A stretch of DNA of 64,000 bases from an uncultured Rhodopila sp. (lineage in GTDB: Bacteria > Pseudomonadota > Alphaproteobacteria > Acetobacterales > Acetobacteraceae), in the NCBI GenBank assembly GCA_903851415.1, contig CAINOE010000107.1:229325-293324 (forward strand). Direction: 5' to 3'. The position numbers and the translations under genes are program-made. The first letter of the stretch is position 1, and the number at the start of each line of letters is the position of its first letter. Under the pieces are notes generated by a model. The model did no database searches and was not told where the DNA came from. It saw only the letters and a program-made list of their open reading frames with translations. Positions 43,216 to 51,198 of the stretch are shown here, one piece after another.

Positions 43216-43788
43216 ATGGGGAGTTCACCTGTGTATCCAATCAAACGCACCATCATCGCCGGGTCGCTGCTAGCGCTCATGGGCCTCACGGGCTGCGTCT
43301 CGCAGAGCAAGTACGACGATCTCCAGGCGCAGAACCAGCAGCTCCAGCAGCAGAACGCCGCGCTGACGGATCAGGTCGCCGCCGAGAAGGCCGCGGTGGC
43401 CCGCCTGCAGGGTGCCGTCAAGTATACGGTCAACAGCGACCTGCTGTTCGCCTCCGGCAGTTGGGAGATGCGGCCGCAGGGCAAGGAGATCATCTCCAGG
43501 CTGGCGGCGAAGCTGGCGCCGACGCAGACCAACAAGATCCTGGTCAACGGCTACACCGACAACGCGCCGATCGGCCCTGCGCTCAAGAAGGAAGGCGTGA
43601 CCACGAACGAGCAACTGTCGCAGAAGCGCGCCGAGAGCGTCGCCCAGTTCCTGATCTCGCAAGGCCTGAAGCCGGATCTGGTTGAGGCGCACGGCTTTGG
43701 CGAGGCGAACCCGGTTGCCTCCAACAAGACGCCGAAGGGCCGGGCGGCAAACCGCCGCGTCGAGCTGACGCTGGCCAACGGCGGCTGA
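43216..43788 (+). CDS. OmpA-family lipoprotein
   Basis: A 190-aa protein. The lipobox LTGC ends the signal peptide (IIAGSLLALMGLTGCVSQ), a short coiled coil rich in Gln follows (LQAQNQQLQQQNAALTDQVA), then an OmpA/MotB C-terminal domain (ILVNGYTDNAPIG, QKRAESVAQFLISQGL, EANPVASNKTPKGRAANRRV). The domain binds diaminopimelate in peptidoglycan through conserved Asp and Arg, both visible. It should be a lipid-anchored outer-membrane protein tethered to the cell wall. Confidence 0.92.
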   Translation: MGSSPVYPIKRTIIAGSLLALMGLTGCVSQSKYDDLQAQNQQLQQQNAALTDQVAAEKAAVARLQGAVKYTVNSDLLFASGSWEMRPQGKEIISRLAAKLAPTQTNKILVNGYTDNAPIGPALKKEGVTTNEQLSQKRAESVAQFLISQGLKPDLVEAHGFGEANPVASNKTPKGRAANRRVELTLANGG

Positions 43789-43908
43789 TCGCCGGACGCA
43801 GCACTCGGATGGCCGCTCCGCCGCGAGGTGTCCCGCCCGACGCCCCGCGGCGGAGTCTCCCGACTACCGTCCGGTCGGTCTGTGTTGATGGCCCGCGTCT
43901 CTCCATTT

Positions 43909-43925
43909 GCCGTTTCTGCATAGGC
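43909..43925 (+). promoter_or_regulatory. Shared upstream motif, copy 3
   Basis: GCCGTTTCTGCATAGGC, 69 bases before ATG 43995. It differs from copy 1 at three positions. Confidence 0.45.
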
Positions 43926-43994
43926 GTACCCGCCCTCGTGGACTAGCGGCAGAACCGGGGCAGCAATGGGCTGCCCAAATGGAGTGACGGATCG

Positions 43995-44417
43995 ATGAAA
44001 GCAATAATGGCGGAAGTTGGGCTGGCCGCGATAGCCCTCGCGGCGGTCGCGGCATTGAACCCGGCCTTGGCGCAACAGGACAAGGGCACGCTTTATGCCT
44101 ATCACACCGGAGCCGCCGAAGGTGGCTGCCCGCCGCTGGACTGGCACATCATCAAGGCGCCGGACAACAAGCTGACCGGCTTCGTCGCCTCTGACCGGAC
44201 CGGCCACATGGCCTCCTTAAAAGGCGAGTGGAACAAGAATGGAAGCTTTGAACTGGACCTTGACCCGCAGATGGTCCCGGGGGCGACCGGAAAGGTTACA
44301 GTCAATGGGACGACCCGAGGCGACTACATCAATTTGACCATTGATGGCGCCGGAACCAAGTGCGACGGGATTACCCTTTCGATTCCGCGTGTCGTAGGCG
44401 GAATGGGCGGCAACTAG
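43995..44417 (+). CDS. Small exported protein of unknown function
   Basis: A 140-aa protein with a signal peptide (VGLAAIALAAVAALNPALAQ). The mature domain is small and beta-rich (DWHIIKAPDNKLTGFVASD, DLDPQMVPGATGKVTVNGTT), with Cys pairs in GGCPPLDWH and GTKCDGITL. No family is recognised. It is the third gene carrying the CTGCATAG upstream motif. Confidence 0.75.
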   Translation: MKAIMAEVGLAAIALAAVAALNPALAQQDKGTLYAYHTGAAEGGCPPLDWHIIKAPDNKLTGFVASDRTGHMASLKGEWNKNGSFELDLDPQMVPGATGKVTVNGTTRGDYINLTIDGAGTKCDGITLSIPRVVGGMGGN

Positions 44418-44636
44418 GACAAGAATCGACCGGGACGGACTGCGCGCTTCGGCGCCATGTCCGTCCGCACGCTGCTGAAGCTTCTGACCCCTGGATCGCC
44501 CTGCGGGTAAACCGGGGGTCAGTTTCGTCAGCCTGGCGTTGACAGAGGTCAGGGTCGAGGGCGGCAAGGGCACCAACGCCGCGGCGGGCATCGCTGCCAT
44601 TACGCTGACGTATACGCACCGGACCGGCCCGGCGGG

Positions 44637-45095
44637 ACCTGGAAAGTTCATGCGGACGGCTACAACTTCCTGCCGTTCTTCAAGGGCGAAACGAAGAAGG
44701 GTCCGCGCGAGGAAATTTTCTACTTCGGCCAGGGCGGCGACCTGAATGCAGTGCGCTGGAACGACTGGAAGGTGTCGTTCGCGACCGACGACGGCAACAT
44801 CGCGACCGCCGTGCGCAACGTTCCCGGCTGGCCGGTGATCACCAACCTGCGGGCAGACCCTTACGAGCGGGCATCGAGCGAGTCGGGGATGTATATCCGC
44901 TGGTACGGCGACAACATCTGGCTGTTCGTTCCGGTGCAGCAGAAGCTGAAATCGTTTCTGACGTCCCTGCCGGACTTTCCGTTCCAGCAGGGCAGCAGCC
45001 TGAACGCAGCCGGGATCAACGACAATTCGATCCAGGCAATGCAGGCGCTGAAGCAGCTGCGGGACCTGGAAACGCTCTCGTCACCCGGCGATTAG
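44637..45095 (+). pseudogene. C-terminal remnant of an arylsulfatase
   Basis: From 44637 an in-frame stretch of 152 codons reads TWKVHADGYNFLPFFKGETK, then EEIFYFGQGGDLNAVRWNDW and PVITNLRADPYERASSESG. These are the family features at the end of sulfatases that carry formylglycine in their N-terminal part. The first two thirds, including the catalytic C/S-x-P-x-R, are absent. The upstream 44418-44636 stretch is unrelated sequence. The gene was probably truncated by deletion. Confidence 0.8.
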
Positions 45096-45146
45096 CCCGC
45101 CGCGTTGCGCCCCGGGGGCGGCTGTCCCCGGGGCAGGCAGCCGAGG

Positions 45147-46076
45147 CTAAACCTCCAGCCGCTCGTACGCCGCCCGCAACGTCTCCGCGCTGCGCTCCAG
45201 CGCCGCCCGCTCCTCATCCGACATCACCGGCTTCAGGATCCGCGCCACGCCCTTGCGCGCCAGCACCGTCGGCACCGACAGCGTGGTGCCGTATTCCGGC
45301 ACGTGGCAGCCGAGCGGGAAGACGGCGAATTCGTTGCGGATCATCGCCTCGACCAGCCGCCCGCAGGCCATGCCGATGCCGTACTGACTGGCCCCCGTCC
45401 CCTCGATGATCGTGATATTCGCGTTGCGCACCTGCGCTTCCACCTTCGCCTTGAACCCGCCCACCTCCTCCATCGGCACCATGTCCAGCACCGAGGCGCC
45501 GGCGACCCGCGCCGAGGACCACAGCAGCACCCGCGAGTTGCCGTGCTCACCCACCACCTGCGCATCCACCTGGTCGGGATGCACGCCCAATTGCCGGGCA
45601 ATGTAGAAGCGGAAGCGCAGCGTATCGATATAGGTGCCGGAACTCATGACCCGGTCGTGCCCGGCCACCCGCCGCGTCAGTTCGGTCAGCGGCTCCGGCG
45701 GATTGGTGATGACCATGATCGTCGCGTCGCCGGCGGCGGAAACGATTTTCGGCACGATATCGGCGATGATCCGCGCATTGGTGCCGAGCAGCCGCAGCCG
45801 CCCCTTCGGATCGTTGCGGTCCATTGCGCCGCCGGCCATTTCGTTGATGCCGACCGCCACAAGGATGAGTTCGGTGCCGGCAAGATCCGGGTAGTCGCCG
45901 GCGATCAGCCGCACCGGCGGGCAGAGCGGCGTGCCGTACTGCATGTCGGTCACCACGCCGCGCACCCGCGCCTCGTTGGAATCGAGGACGACGATCTCGT
46001 GCGCGGCGCCGCGGCCGAGGATGGACATGATGCAGGCGGTGCCGACAGCGCCGGCCCCGATGACTCCGATCTTCAT
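45147..46076 (-). CDS. Lactate/malate dehydrogenase family protein
   Basis: A 309-aa NAD-dependent 2-hydroxyacid dehydrogenase: cofactor loop IGVIGAGAVGTACIM, Asp in VLDSNEAR for NAD preference, substrate-binding Arg in DTLRFRFYIA and the catalytic His in VVGEHGNSRVLLWSS. The substrate-specificity loop is unusual. It reads NEMAGGAMDRNDPKGRLRLL, longer than usual and with neither the Gln of lactate nor the Arg of malate dehydrogenases in a clear position. The substrate may be another 2-oxo acid. It is a single-gene unit. Confidence 0.85.
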   Translation of the reverse strand: MKIGVIGAGAVGTACIMSILGRGAAHEIVVLDSNEARVRGVVTDMQYGTPLCPPVRLIAGDYPDLAGTELILVAVGINEMAGGAMDRNDPKGRLRLLGTNARIIADIVPKIVSAAGDATIMVITNPPEPLTELTRRVAGHDRVMSSGTYIDTLRFRFYIARQLGVHPDQVDAQVVGEHGNSRVLLWSSARVAGASVLDMVPMEEVGGFKAKVEAQVRNANITIIEGTGASQYGIGMACGRLVEAMIRNEFAVFPLGCHVPEYGTTLSVPTVLARKGVARILKPVMSDEERAALERSAETLRAAYERLEV

Positions 46077-46206
46077 TGCCGTCTCCGCATTGTTGACAGG
46101 CGGAGATTACCCGATCGTCATGGCCCCGAGTCACGAGAAATTGAGTTTCTGACTGCAATGAATGCGGGCGGCGCGTCGCATTACCTGCGGAACGGTAATA
46201 ATAACA

Positions 46207-46234
46207 CGGAATGATCCTTAACAAGATCATTCCG
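46207..46234 (-). terminator. Terminator of the alr-mlaE operon
   Basis: A perfect 10-bp stem (CGGAATGATC / GATCATTCCG) with an 8-base loop begins one base after the mlaE-like stop. On the minus strand it is followed by TGTTATTATTA, a T-rich tail. Confidence 0.75.
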
Positions 46235-46235
46235 C

Positions 46236-47021
46236 TCACTGCGCGAAGAACATCTCCGTCAGCACGTAGTCGAACGCCAGGATCAGGATCGACGCGCTGA
46301 CCACCGCCGAGGTCGTCGCCGCGCCGACGCCCTGCGCGCCGCCCTTGCTGTTGTAGCCCTGGTAGCAGCCCATCAGCGCAATGATGAAGCCGAACACCGC
46401 CGCCTTCACCAGCCCCGACACCACGTCCCCGGTCTGCACGAAGTTCACCGTGTTGGTCACGTAGCTGTCCACGTTGAACCCGAGCTTCAGGGTCGAGACG
46501 ATGAACCCGCCGAGCACGCCCAGGATGTCAGCCACCACCACCAGCAGCGGCAGCGCGATGATGCCCGCCAGCAGCCGCGGCGCCACCAGGTACTTCATCG
46601 GGTTGGTCGACAGCGTGGTCAGCGCGTCGATCTGGTCGGTCACGCGCATGGTGCCGATCTCGGCGGCCATGGCGGCGCCGATGCGGCCGGCGACCATCAG
46701 CCCGGCCAGCACCGGCCCCAGCTCGCGGGTCACCGACAGCACCACGAGGTTGGCGACCGCGCCCTGGGCGGAGAACCGGGAGAACCCGGTATAGGATTGC
46801 AACGCCAGCACCATGCCGGTGAACACCGCCGTCAATGCCACCACCGGCAGGCTGAAATAGCCGATTTCCAGCAGGGCGCGGGCGAACAGGCGTCCGTAGA
46901 ACGGCGGCCGGACGAGGCAGGACAGCCCCTCCAGCGCGAACAGCGCCAACGCGCCGGCCGCGCGGCACAGGCCGATGACCGGGCGGCCGATGGCAGCCAG
47001 GAAGTCCAGGATGGCAGTCAC
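46236..47021 (-). CDS. mlaE: MlaE-type ABC permease
   Basis: A 261-aa inner-membrane protein with about five or six helices and the family core FTGMVLALQSYTGFSRF, SVTRELGPVLAGLMVAGRIG and TMRVTDQIDALTTLSTNP. MlaE permeases, with MlaF, MlaD and MlaB, move phospholipids between the inner and outer membranes. Here no mlaF or mlaD gene is adjacent, so its partners must lie elsewhere. It overlaps the alanine racemase gene by four bases and is followed by a strong terminator. Confidence 0.9.
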   Translation of the reverse strand: MTAILDFLAAIGRPVIGLCRAAGALALFALEGLSCLVRPPFYGRLFARALLEIGYFSLPVVALTAVFTGMVLALQSYTGFSRFSAQGAVANLVVLSVTRELGPVLAGLMVAGRIGAAMAAEIGTMRVTDQIDALTTLSTNPMKYLVAPRLLAGIIALPLLVVVADILGVLGGFIVSTLKLGFNVDSYVTNTVNFVQTGDVVSGLVKAAVFGFIIALMGCYQGYNSKGGAQGVGAATTSAVVSASILILAFDYVLTEMFFAQ

Positions 47022-48100
47022 GCTGTGCGATACACCCGTTGGAAGCGGCGGCCGAGCGACGTCAGCACCTCATACCCGTTCGTGCCGGCCGCGGCGGCGA
47101 GGTCGTCGGGGGACAGGTGCGGGCCGAGAACTTCCAGCCAGCTTCCGGGTTGCACGCCGCGATGATCGGTCACGTCGAATGTGGTCAGGTCCATGGAGAC
47201 GCGGCCTACCAGCGGAACGGGGGTGCCGTCAAAGCAGGCCGACGCGCGGTTGGACAGACTCCGGTGATAGCCGTCGGCGTAACCCAGCGCCGCGGTGGCG
47301 ATACGCGTCGGACGCTCGGCTTTCCAGGTGGCGTTGTAGCCGACGGTTGCCCCCGCCGGGATGTCGCGCACCGCCAGGACCCGGACCATCAGATGCACGA
47401 CGCTCCGCATCGGGTTGGGCTGGCCGGGGGTTGGATTGAGTCCGTACAGCGCGGCGCCCGGGCGGGCGAGGTCGGAAGCGAAATCCGGCCCGAGGAAGAT
47501 GCCCGACGAGTTCGCCAGGCTGAACTTCCAGGGTGGCAGCATCGCGCGGGCTGCGGCGATGCGCCCGTGCTGAAGCCGGTTCACCGGGTCATCCGGCACT
47601 TCCGACGCCACCAGGTGGGACATCGCATACCGGATGGCCATCCCGTCCAGCCGGGCGCGGTCCGCCGCCAAAGCCGCCAGTTCGCAAGCCGCCAGCCCAA
47701 GGCGCGACATGCCGGTATCGACGTGCAGGATGGCCTCGCCACGGTTTTGCCAGCGATCGATGTCCTCCAGTGAACACAGCACAGGCGTCAGGGCCTGCGC
47801 GGTGTACGTGGCCTCGGTGCCCGGGACCAGTCCGCCGAGCACCGCGAGCATCGCGCCGGGCAGCACGTCCCGGACGGCGAGCGCCTCCTCCAGCCAGGCC
47901 ACGAAGAAGTGGCGGCATCCGGCGCCATGCAGAGCGGCGGCGACCGGACGCGCACCCAGGCCGTAGGCATCAGCCTTGACCACAGCCGCGACGCCGCCGG
48001 ATGGATGCCGCGCCTTGAGCGCCCGCCAATTGGCGACGATCGCCGCGAGATCGATGGTCAGGACCGCGTGCGCGGTGTCAGTTTCCACTGATCGTCCCAC
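47018..48100 (-). CDS. alr: Alanine racemase
   Basis: A 360-aa PLP enzyme that interconverts L- and D-alanine for peptidoglycan. Lys42 in AAVVKADAYGLGARPVA carries PLP, and the second base Tyr is in ATVGYNATWKAE. HVDTGMSRLGL, ARPGAALYGLNPTP and the C-terminal VGRVSMDLTTFDVTD are typical. The order behind dnaB and ahead of mlaE is seen here without another cell-wall gene. ATG 48100 is accepted from family length. Confidence 0.93.
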   Translation of the reverse strand: MGRSVETDTAHAVLTIDLAAIVANWRALKARHPSGGVAAVVKADAYGLGARPVAAALHGAGCRHFFVAWLEEALAVRDVLPGAMLAVLGGLVPGTEATYTAQALTPVLCSLEDIDRWQNRGEAILHVDTGMSRLGLAACELAALAADRARLDGMAIRYAMSHLVASEVPDDPVNRLQHGRIAAARAMLPPWKFSLANSSGIFLGPDFASDLARPGAALYGLNPTPGQPNPMRSVVHLMVRVLAVRDIPAGATVGYNATWKAERPTRIATAALGYADGYHRSLSNRASACFDGTPVPLVGRVSMDLTTFDVTDHRGVQPGSWLEVLGPHLSPDDLAAAAGTNGYEVLTSLGRRFQRVYRTA

Positions 48101-48104
48101 TACC

Positions 48105-48264
48105 CGTCATGGCCCGGCCTGTCCCTATGCGCATCAGAATAAGGGGCAGCCGGATGAGGGTTGAGCCGAGGCGTCGTTCTCTCCTCGTCATGGCCCGGCT
48201 TGTCCGGGCCACCTATGCAAGCACGTGCCGCGATAGATGGCCCGGACAAGCCGGGCCATGACGA
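48105..48264. repeat. Double palindromic repeat, family A
   Basis: A degenerate unit (CGTCATGGCCCGGCCTGTCC, then a centre rich in GGGGCAGCCGGATGAGGG) is followed by a complete palindrome ending GGCCCGGACAAGCCGGGCCA then TGACG. The two-part structure parallels 31651-31809. A family B tail (CCATAACACATGGAGGC, 48288-48304) lies just beyond. No gene is seen in 48101-48322. Confidence 0.85.
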
Positions 48265-48322
48265 GCGGGGAAAATGCCCTGCCCCCGGCCATAACACATG
48301 GAGGCAGGCCGCATGCTCCATC

Positions 48323-49825
48323 TCACACCACATAGTCGGAATGAACCAGGTCGATGTCGCCGAACCGGGTGAACTCGCCCTCGAACAGCAGCGGGATCGT
48401 CCCGGTGGGACCATGGCGCTGCTTGGCGATGATCAGGTCCGCACGGTTATGCGCCTTCGACATCCGCTGCTGCCAGTCATCCATCGCGGCGTTGAACTTT
48501 TCTGCGCTGCCCTCGAAGCCGACCTCCTTGGGCATTTTCTGCTCGAGGTAGTATTCGTCGCGGTAGACAAACATCACCGCATCGGCGTCCTGCTCGATCG
48601 ACCCCGACTCGCGCAGGTCCGACAGTTGCGGGCGCTTGTCCTCGCGGTTCTCGACCTGGCGGGAGAGCTGCGACAGCGCCAGCACCGGCACCTCCATCTC
48701 CTTCGCCAGCGCCTTCAGGCCCTGGGTGATCATGCTGATCTCCAGCACCCGGTTCTCCGGCTTGGTCCCCGCCGCCGGCCGCATCAGTTGCAGATAATCG
48801 ACCACCACCAGCGCCAGCCCCTTGGTCCGCTTCAGCCGCCGGCAGCGTGTCCGCAGCGCCGACATGGTGATCGCCGGGGTGTCGTCGATCTGTATCGGCA
48901 GGGAGGCGATCTCACGCGAGACCTGCACGAACTTGTCGAAATCCTTCTGGCCGATGTCGCCGCGGCGGATGCGGTCGCCGGAGATCCGCGCCTCCTCGCT
49001 CAGCAGGCGGGTGGCGAGCTGTTCGGAACTCATTTCCAGCGAGAAGATCGCGACGGCTGCCTTGGGCACCCCGTTGGGATCGGTTCGCCGCGCCTCGGCC
49101 TGCAAAGCCTTGGCCGCGCCGAACGCGATCTTGGTGGCCAGCGCCGTCTTGCCCATGCCCGGCCGCCCGGCGAGGATCAGCAGGTCCGACGGATGCATCC
49201 CGCCCATCTTGCTGTCCACGTCGCGCAGCCCGGTGGTCAGGCCGGAGACGGTGCCCGACTGGCGGAACGCCCGCTCCGCCCCCAGGATGGCGTCGGTCAG
49301 GGCGCGCTCGAACGAGATGAAGCCGCCCTTGGTGCCGCCGCCCTCGGCGGCGAGCTGAAACAGGGTCTGTTCCGCGAACTCGATCTGCTGCGAGGCGTCC
49401 AGCTCGGCGTCGGCGCCGAAGGCGTTGTTGACGACCTGTTCCCCCACATCGATCAACTGGCGGCGCAGCCAGGTGTCGTGCACCGCGCGGCCGTAGTCGC
49501 CGGCGTTGATGATGCCGACCATGGCGGTAAGGAGTTGCGTCAGATAGGCGGTGCCGCCGACTTCCTCGAGGATGCCGGCGTGCTCGAACTCCGCCTTCAG
49601 GGTGACGGCGTCGGCAAGCTGCCCGGCCTCCACCCGTCTTGAGATCGCCTGGTAGATCCGGCCGTGGATCGGATCGGCGAAGTGCTCCGGCGCGAGGAAC
49701 TCCGAGACGCGCTCATACGCCTTGTTGTTGGCCAGCAGCGCGCCGAGCAGCGCCTGCTCCGCCTGCAGGTTGGAGGGGGGAAGGCGGTGGGAAAGGCCGA
49801 AAAGCGGCGAGTCGATGGTGTTCAC
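48323..49825 (-). CDS. dnaB: Replicative DNA helicase DnaB
   Basis: A 500-aa hexameric helicase that unwinds the replication fork. The N-terminal domain (LQAEQALLGALLANNKAYER) is followed by a RecA-like motor with Walker A AGRPGMGKTALATKI (about 219-233), Walker B ALVVVDYLQLMRP, the arginine-rich SQLSRQVENREDKRPQLSDL and the finger motif AKQRHGPTGTIPLLFEG. The length matches alphaproteobacterial DnaB. It appears to be transcribed alone or into the alr unit. Confidence 0.96.
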   Translation of the reverse strand: MNTIDSPLFGLSHRLPPSNLQAEQALLGALLANNKAYERVSEFLAPEHFADPIHGRIYQAISRRVEAGQLADAVTLKAEFEHAGILEEVGGTAYLTQLLTAMVGIINAGDYGRAVHDTWLRRQLIDVGEQVVNNAFGADAELDASQQIEFAEQTLFQLAAEGGGTKGGFISFERALTDAILGAERAFRQSGTVSGLTTGLRDVDSKMGGMHPSDLLILAGRPGMGKTALATKIAFGAAKALQAEARRTDPNGVPKAAVAIFSLEMSSEQLATRLLSEEARISGDRIRRGDIGQKDFDKFVQVSREIASLPIQIDDTPAITMSALRTRCRRLKRTKGLALVVVDYLQLMRPAAGTKPENRVLEISMITQGLKALAKEMEVPVLALSQLSRQVENREDKRPQLSDLRESGSIEQDADAVMFVYRDEYYLEQKMPKEVGFEGSAEKFNAAMDDWQQRMSKAHNRADLIIAKQRHGPTGTIPLLFEGEFTRFGDIDLVHSDYVV

Positions 49826-49910
49826 GCAGGCATCTTAGCGCGGCACGCGATGGCGCGCATCGACGTTGCCTGTGGACGGCTGTGGATAGCGGGGTCAACT
49901 GCCCACAGCC

Positions 49911-50789
49911 TCAGGGCAGCAGGAGGTGAAGCAGCGCCGGCACGCTGAGTATGGACAGCAATGTTGACACAACGACCAGGCTCGCCACCTCCTCCGGCTG
50001 GTTGTTCCATCGCTGGGCGAACAGGTAGTTATAGACGGCGACCGGCATCGCGCATTGCATGATCAGCACGGCACGCGCGGTGGAATCGAGGCCGAACAGG
50101 AAGGCGACGGCAACTCCGATGCAGCCGCCGATGCCGATGCGGGCCGCGGACAGCGTGACGGCGCGGCCCATCGTGACCACCTGAAGCCGCGCCAGGGAGG
50201 CCCCGAGCATCAGCAGCATGATCGGGATCGTCATGCCGCCAATCAGGCTGACGGTGTTGGTCAGCCAGAGCGGCAGCTTCACGCGCCAGACGGAGCCGGC
50301 AACGCCGAGCAGAACGGCATAGATCAGCGGCAGCCGCAGCATGCCGCGCCAGTTCGCCGAACCGGCCGCAATGGCCTGGCCCGCGGTGAACTGGCCGATG
50401 GTGCAGATGGCAAAGAAGACGATCGCGTAACCCAGCCCCTCGTCGCCGAAGCCGTAGGCCGCGAGCGGCAGGCCAAGGTTGCCGTTGTTCGGGAAGGTCA
50501 TCGACGGCAGGAAGGTGCGCAGGCGCAGTCCGGCCAACGGCAGGAGGGCGGCCGCGGTCAGCGCGAAACAGGCGATCGCCGACGCCGAGGCAAGCGCGAT
50601 CCCGGCGAAATGCGACGGCGAGATCGATGTCTTTGCGAAGGTCGCAAAGACCAGGCAGGGCGTGCCGATGCTGACCACCAGCGGCAGAAACATCGCGTTG
50701 TCGAACGGGCGTCCGGTTCGGACCCAGAGGAAGCCCAACCCCGCCGTGGCGAGCACGGGAATGACGGCAGCGAGAATGGGACCGAGCAT
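49911..50789 (-). CDS. AEC family transporter
   Basis: A 292-aa inner-membrane protein with ten hydrophobic segments in two halves, of the auxin-efflux-carrier/malonate transporter family. Family features are FPNNGNLGLPLAAYGFGDEG in the first half and LIMQCAMPVAVYNYLFAQRW in the second. Bacterial members carry malonate, malate or other small acids; the substrate is not deducible here. Its ATG overlaps the stop of a small upstream frame (TAATG). Confidence 0.9.
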   Translation of the reverse strand: MLGPILAAVIPVLATAGLGFLWVRTGRPFDNAMFLPLVVSIGTPCLVFATFAKTSISPSHFAGIALASASAIACFALTAAALLPLAGLRLRTFLPSMTFPNNGNLGLPLAAYGFGDEGLGYAIVFFAICTIGQFTAGQAIAAGSANWRGMLRLPLIYAVLLGVAGSVWRVKLPLWLTNTVSLIGGMTIPIMLLMLGASLARLQVVTMGRAVTLSAARIGIGGCIGVAVAFLFGLDSTARAVLIMQCAMPVAVYNYLFAQRWNNQPEEVASLVVVSTLLSILSVPALLHLLLP

Positions 50790-51007
50790 TATCCGTTACT
50801 GACCAACGATTGATTTGCGGGGTCGTCGGGGACGATGGGTCGCGGCCGGCTGTCTCGATACCGGAGCCGCACCCGGGAGAGGAAGACGGCGATCCAGCGC
50901 AGACGGCCCATGCGGGTCGGGCGTTCCGGCGGCGCGGACGTCAGCCAATAAGTGTCGTACCAGCACGTGTCAGTCCGGAATGGAGAAAAAACGAAAGGCG
51001 GTTGCAT
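50789..51007 (-). CDS. Possible small protein coupled to the AEC gene
   Basis: A 72-aa frame starting MQPPFVFSPFRTDTCWYDTY. It is basic and rich in Arg and Pro (RVRLRYRDSRPRPIVPDD). Its TAA overlaps the AEC ATG as TAATG, the spacing of a coupled pair. Codon bias is moderate. No domain is recognised and no strong ribosome site is seen. It could be a real small protein or a leader frame. The rest of 51008-51198 holds nothing that I can support. Confidence 0.35.
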   Translation of the reverse strand: MQPPFVFSPFRTDTCWYDTYWLTSAPPERPTRMGRLRWIAVFLSRVRLRYRDSRPRPIVPDDPANQSLVSNG

Positions 51008-51198
51008 ATCGTTGCCTCACCTGAGTTACGCTGTTGCAATCTACGGAATTCCGCCGGAAGACGGGGAAGTCCAGTGGCGTGCAGCCTAATCCCGGGTTCA
51101 GCATGAAGCTGTGAAGTATTTCACGGACACTTTGTCCCGTGTCGCCGACCGATTCGATCATTCTTGGGCGTCGACCTAGATTTAGCGCCCAGGCAACC

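Noticed and set aside
49860..49910. DnaA box/origin near dnaB (TGTGGATAG)
   Set aside because: A single 8-of-9 match is not enough for an origin; no cluster of boxes or AT-rich unwinding region is seen.
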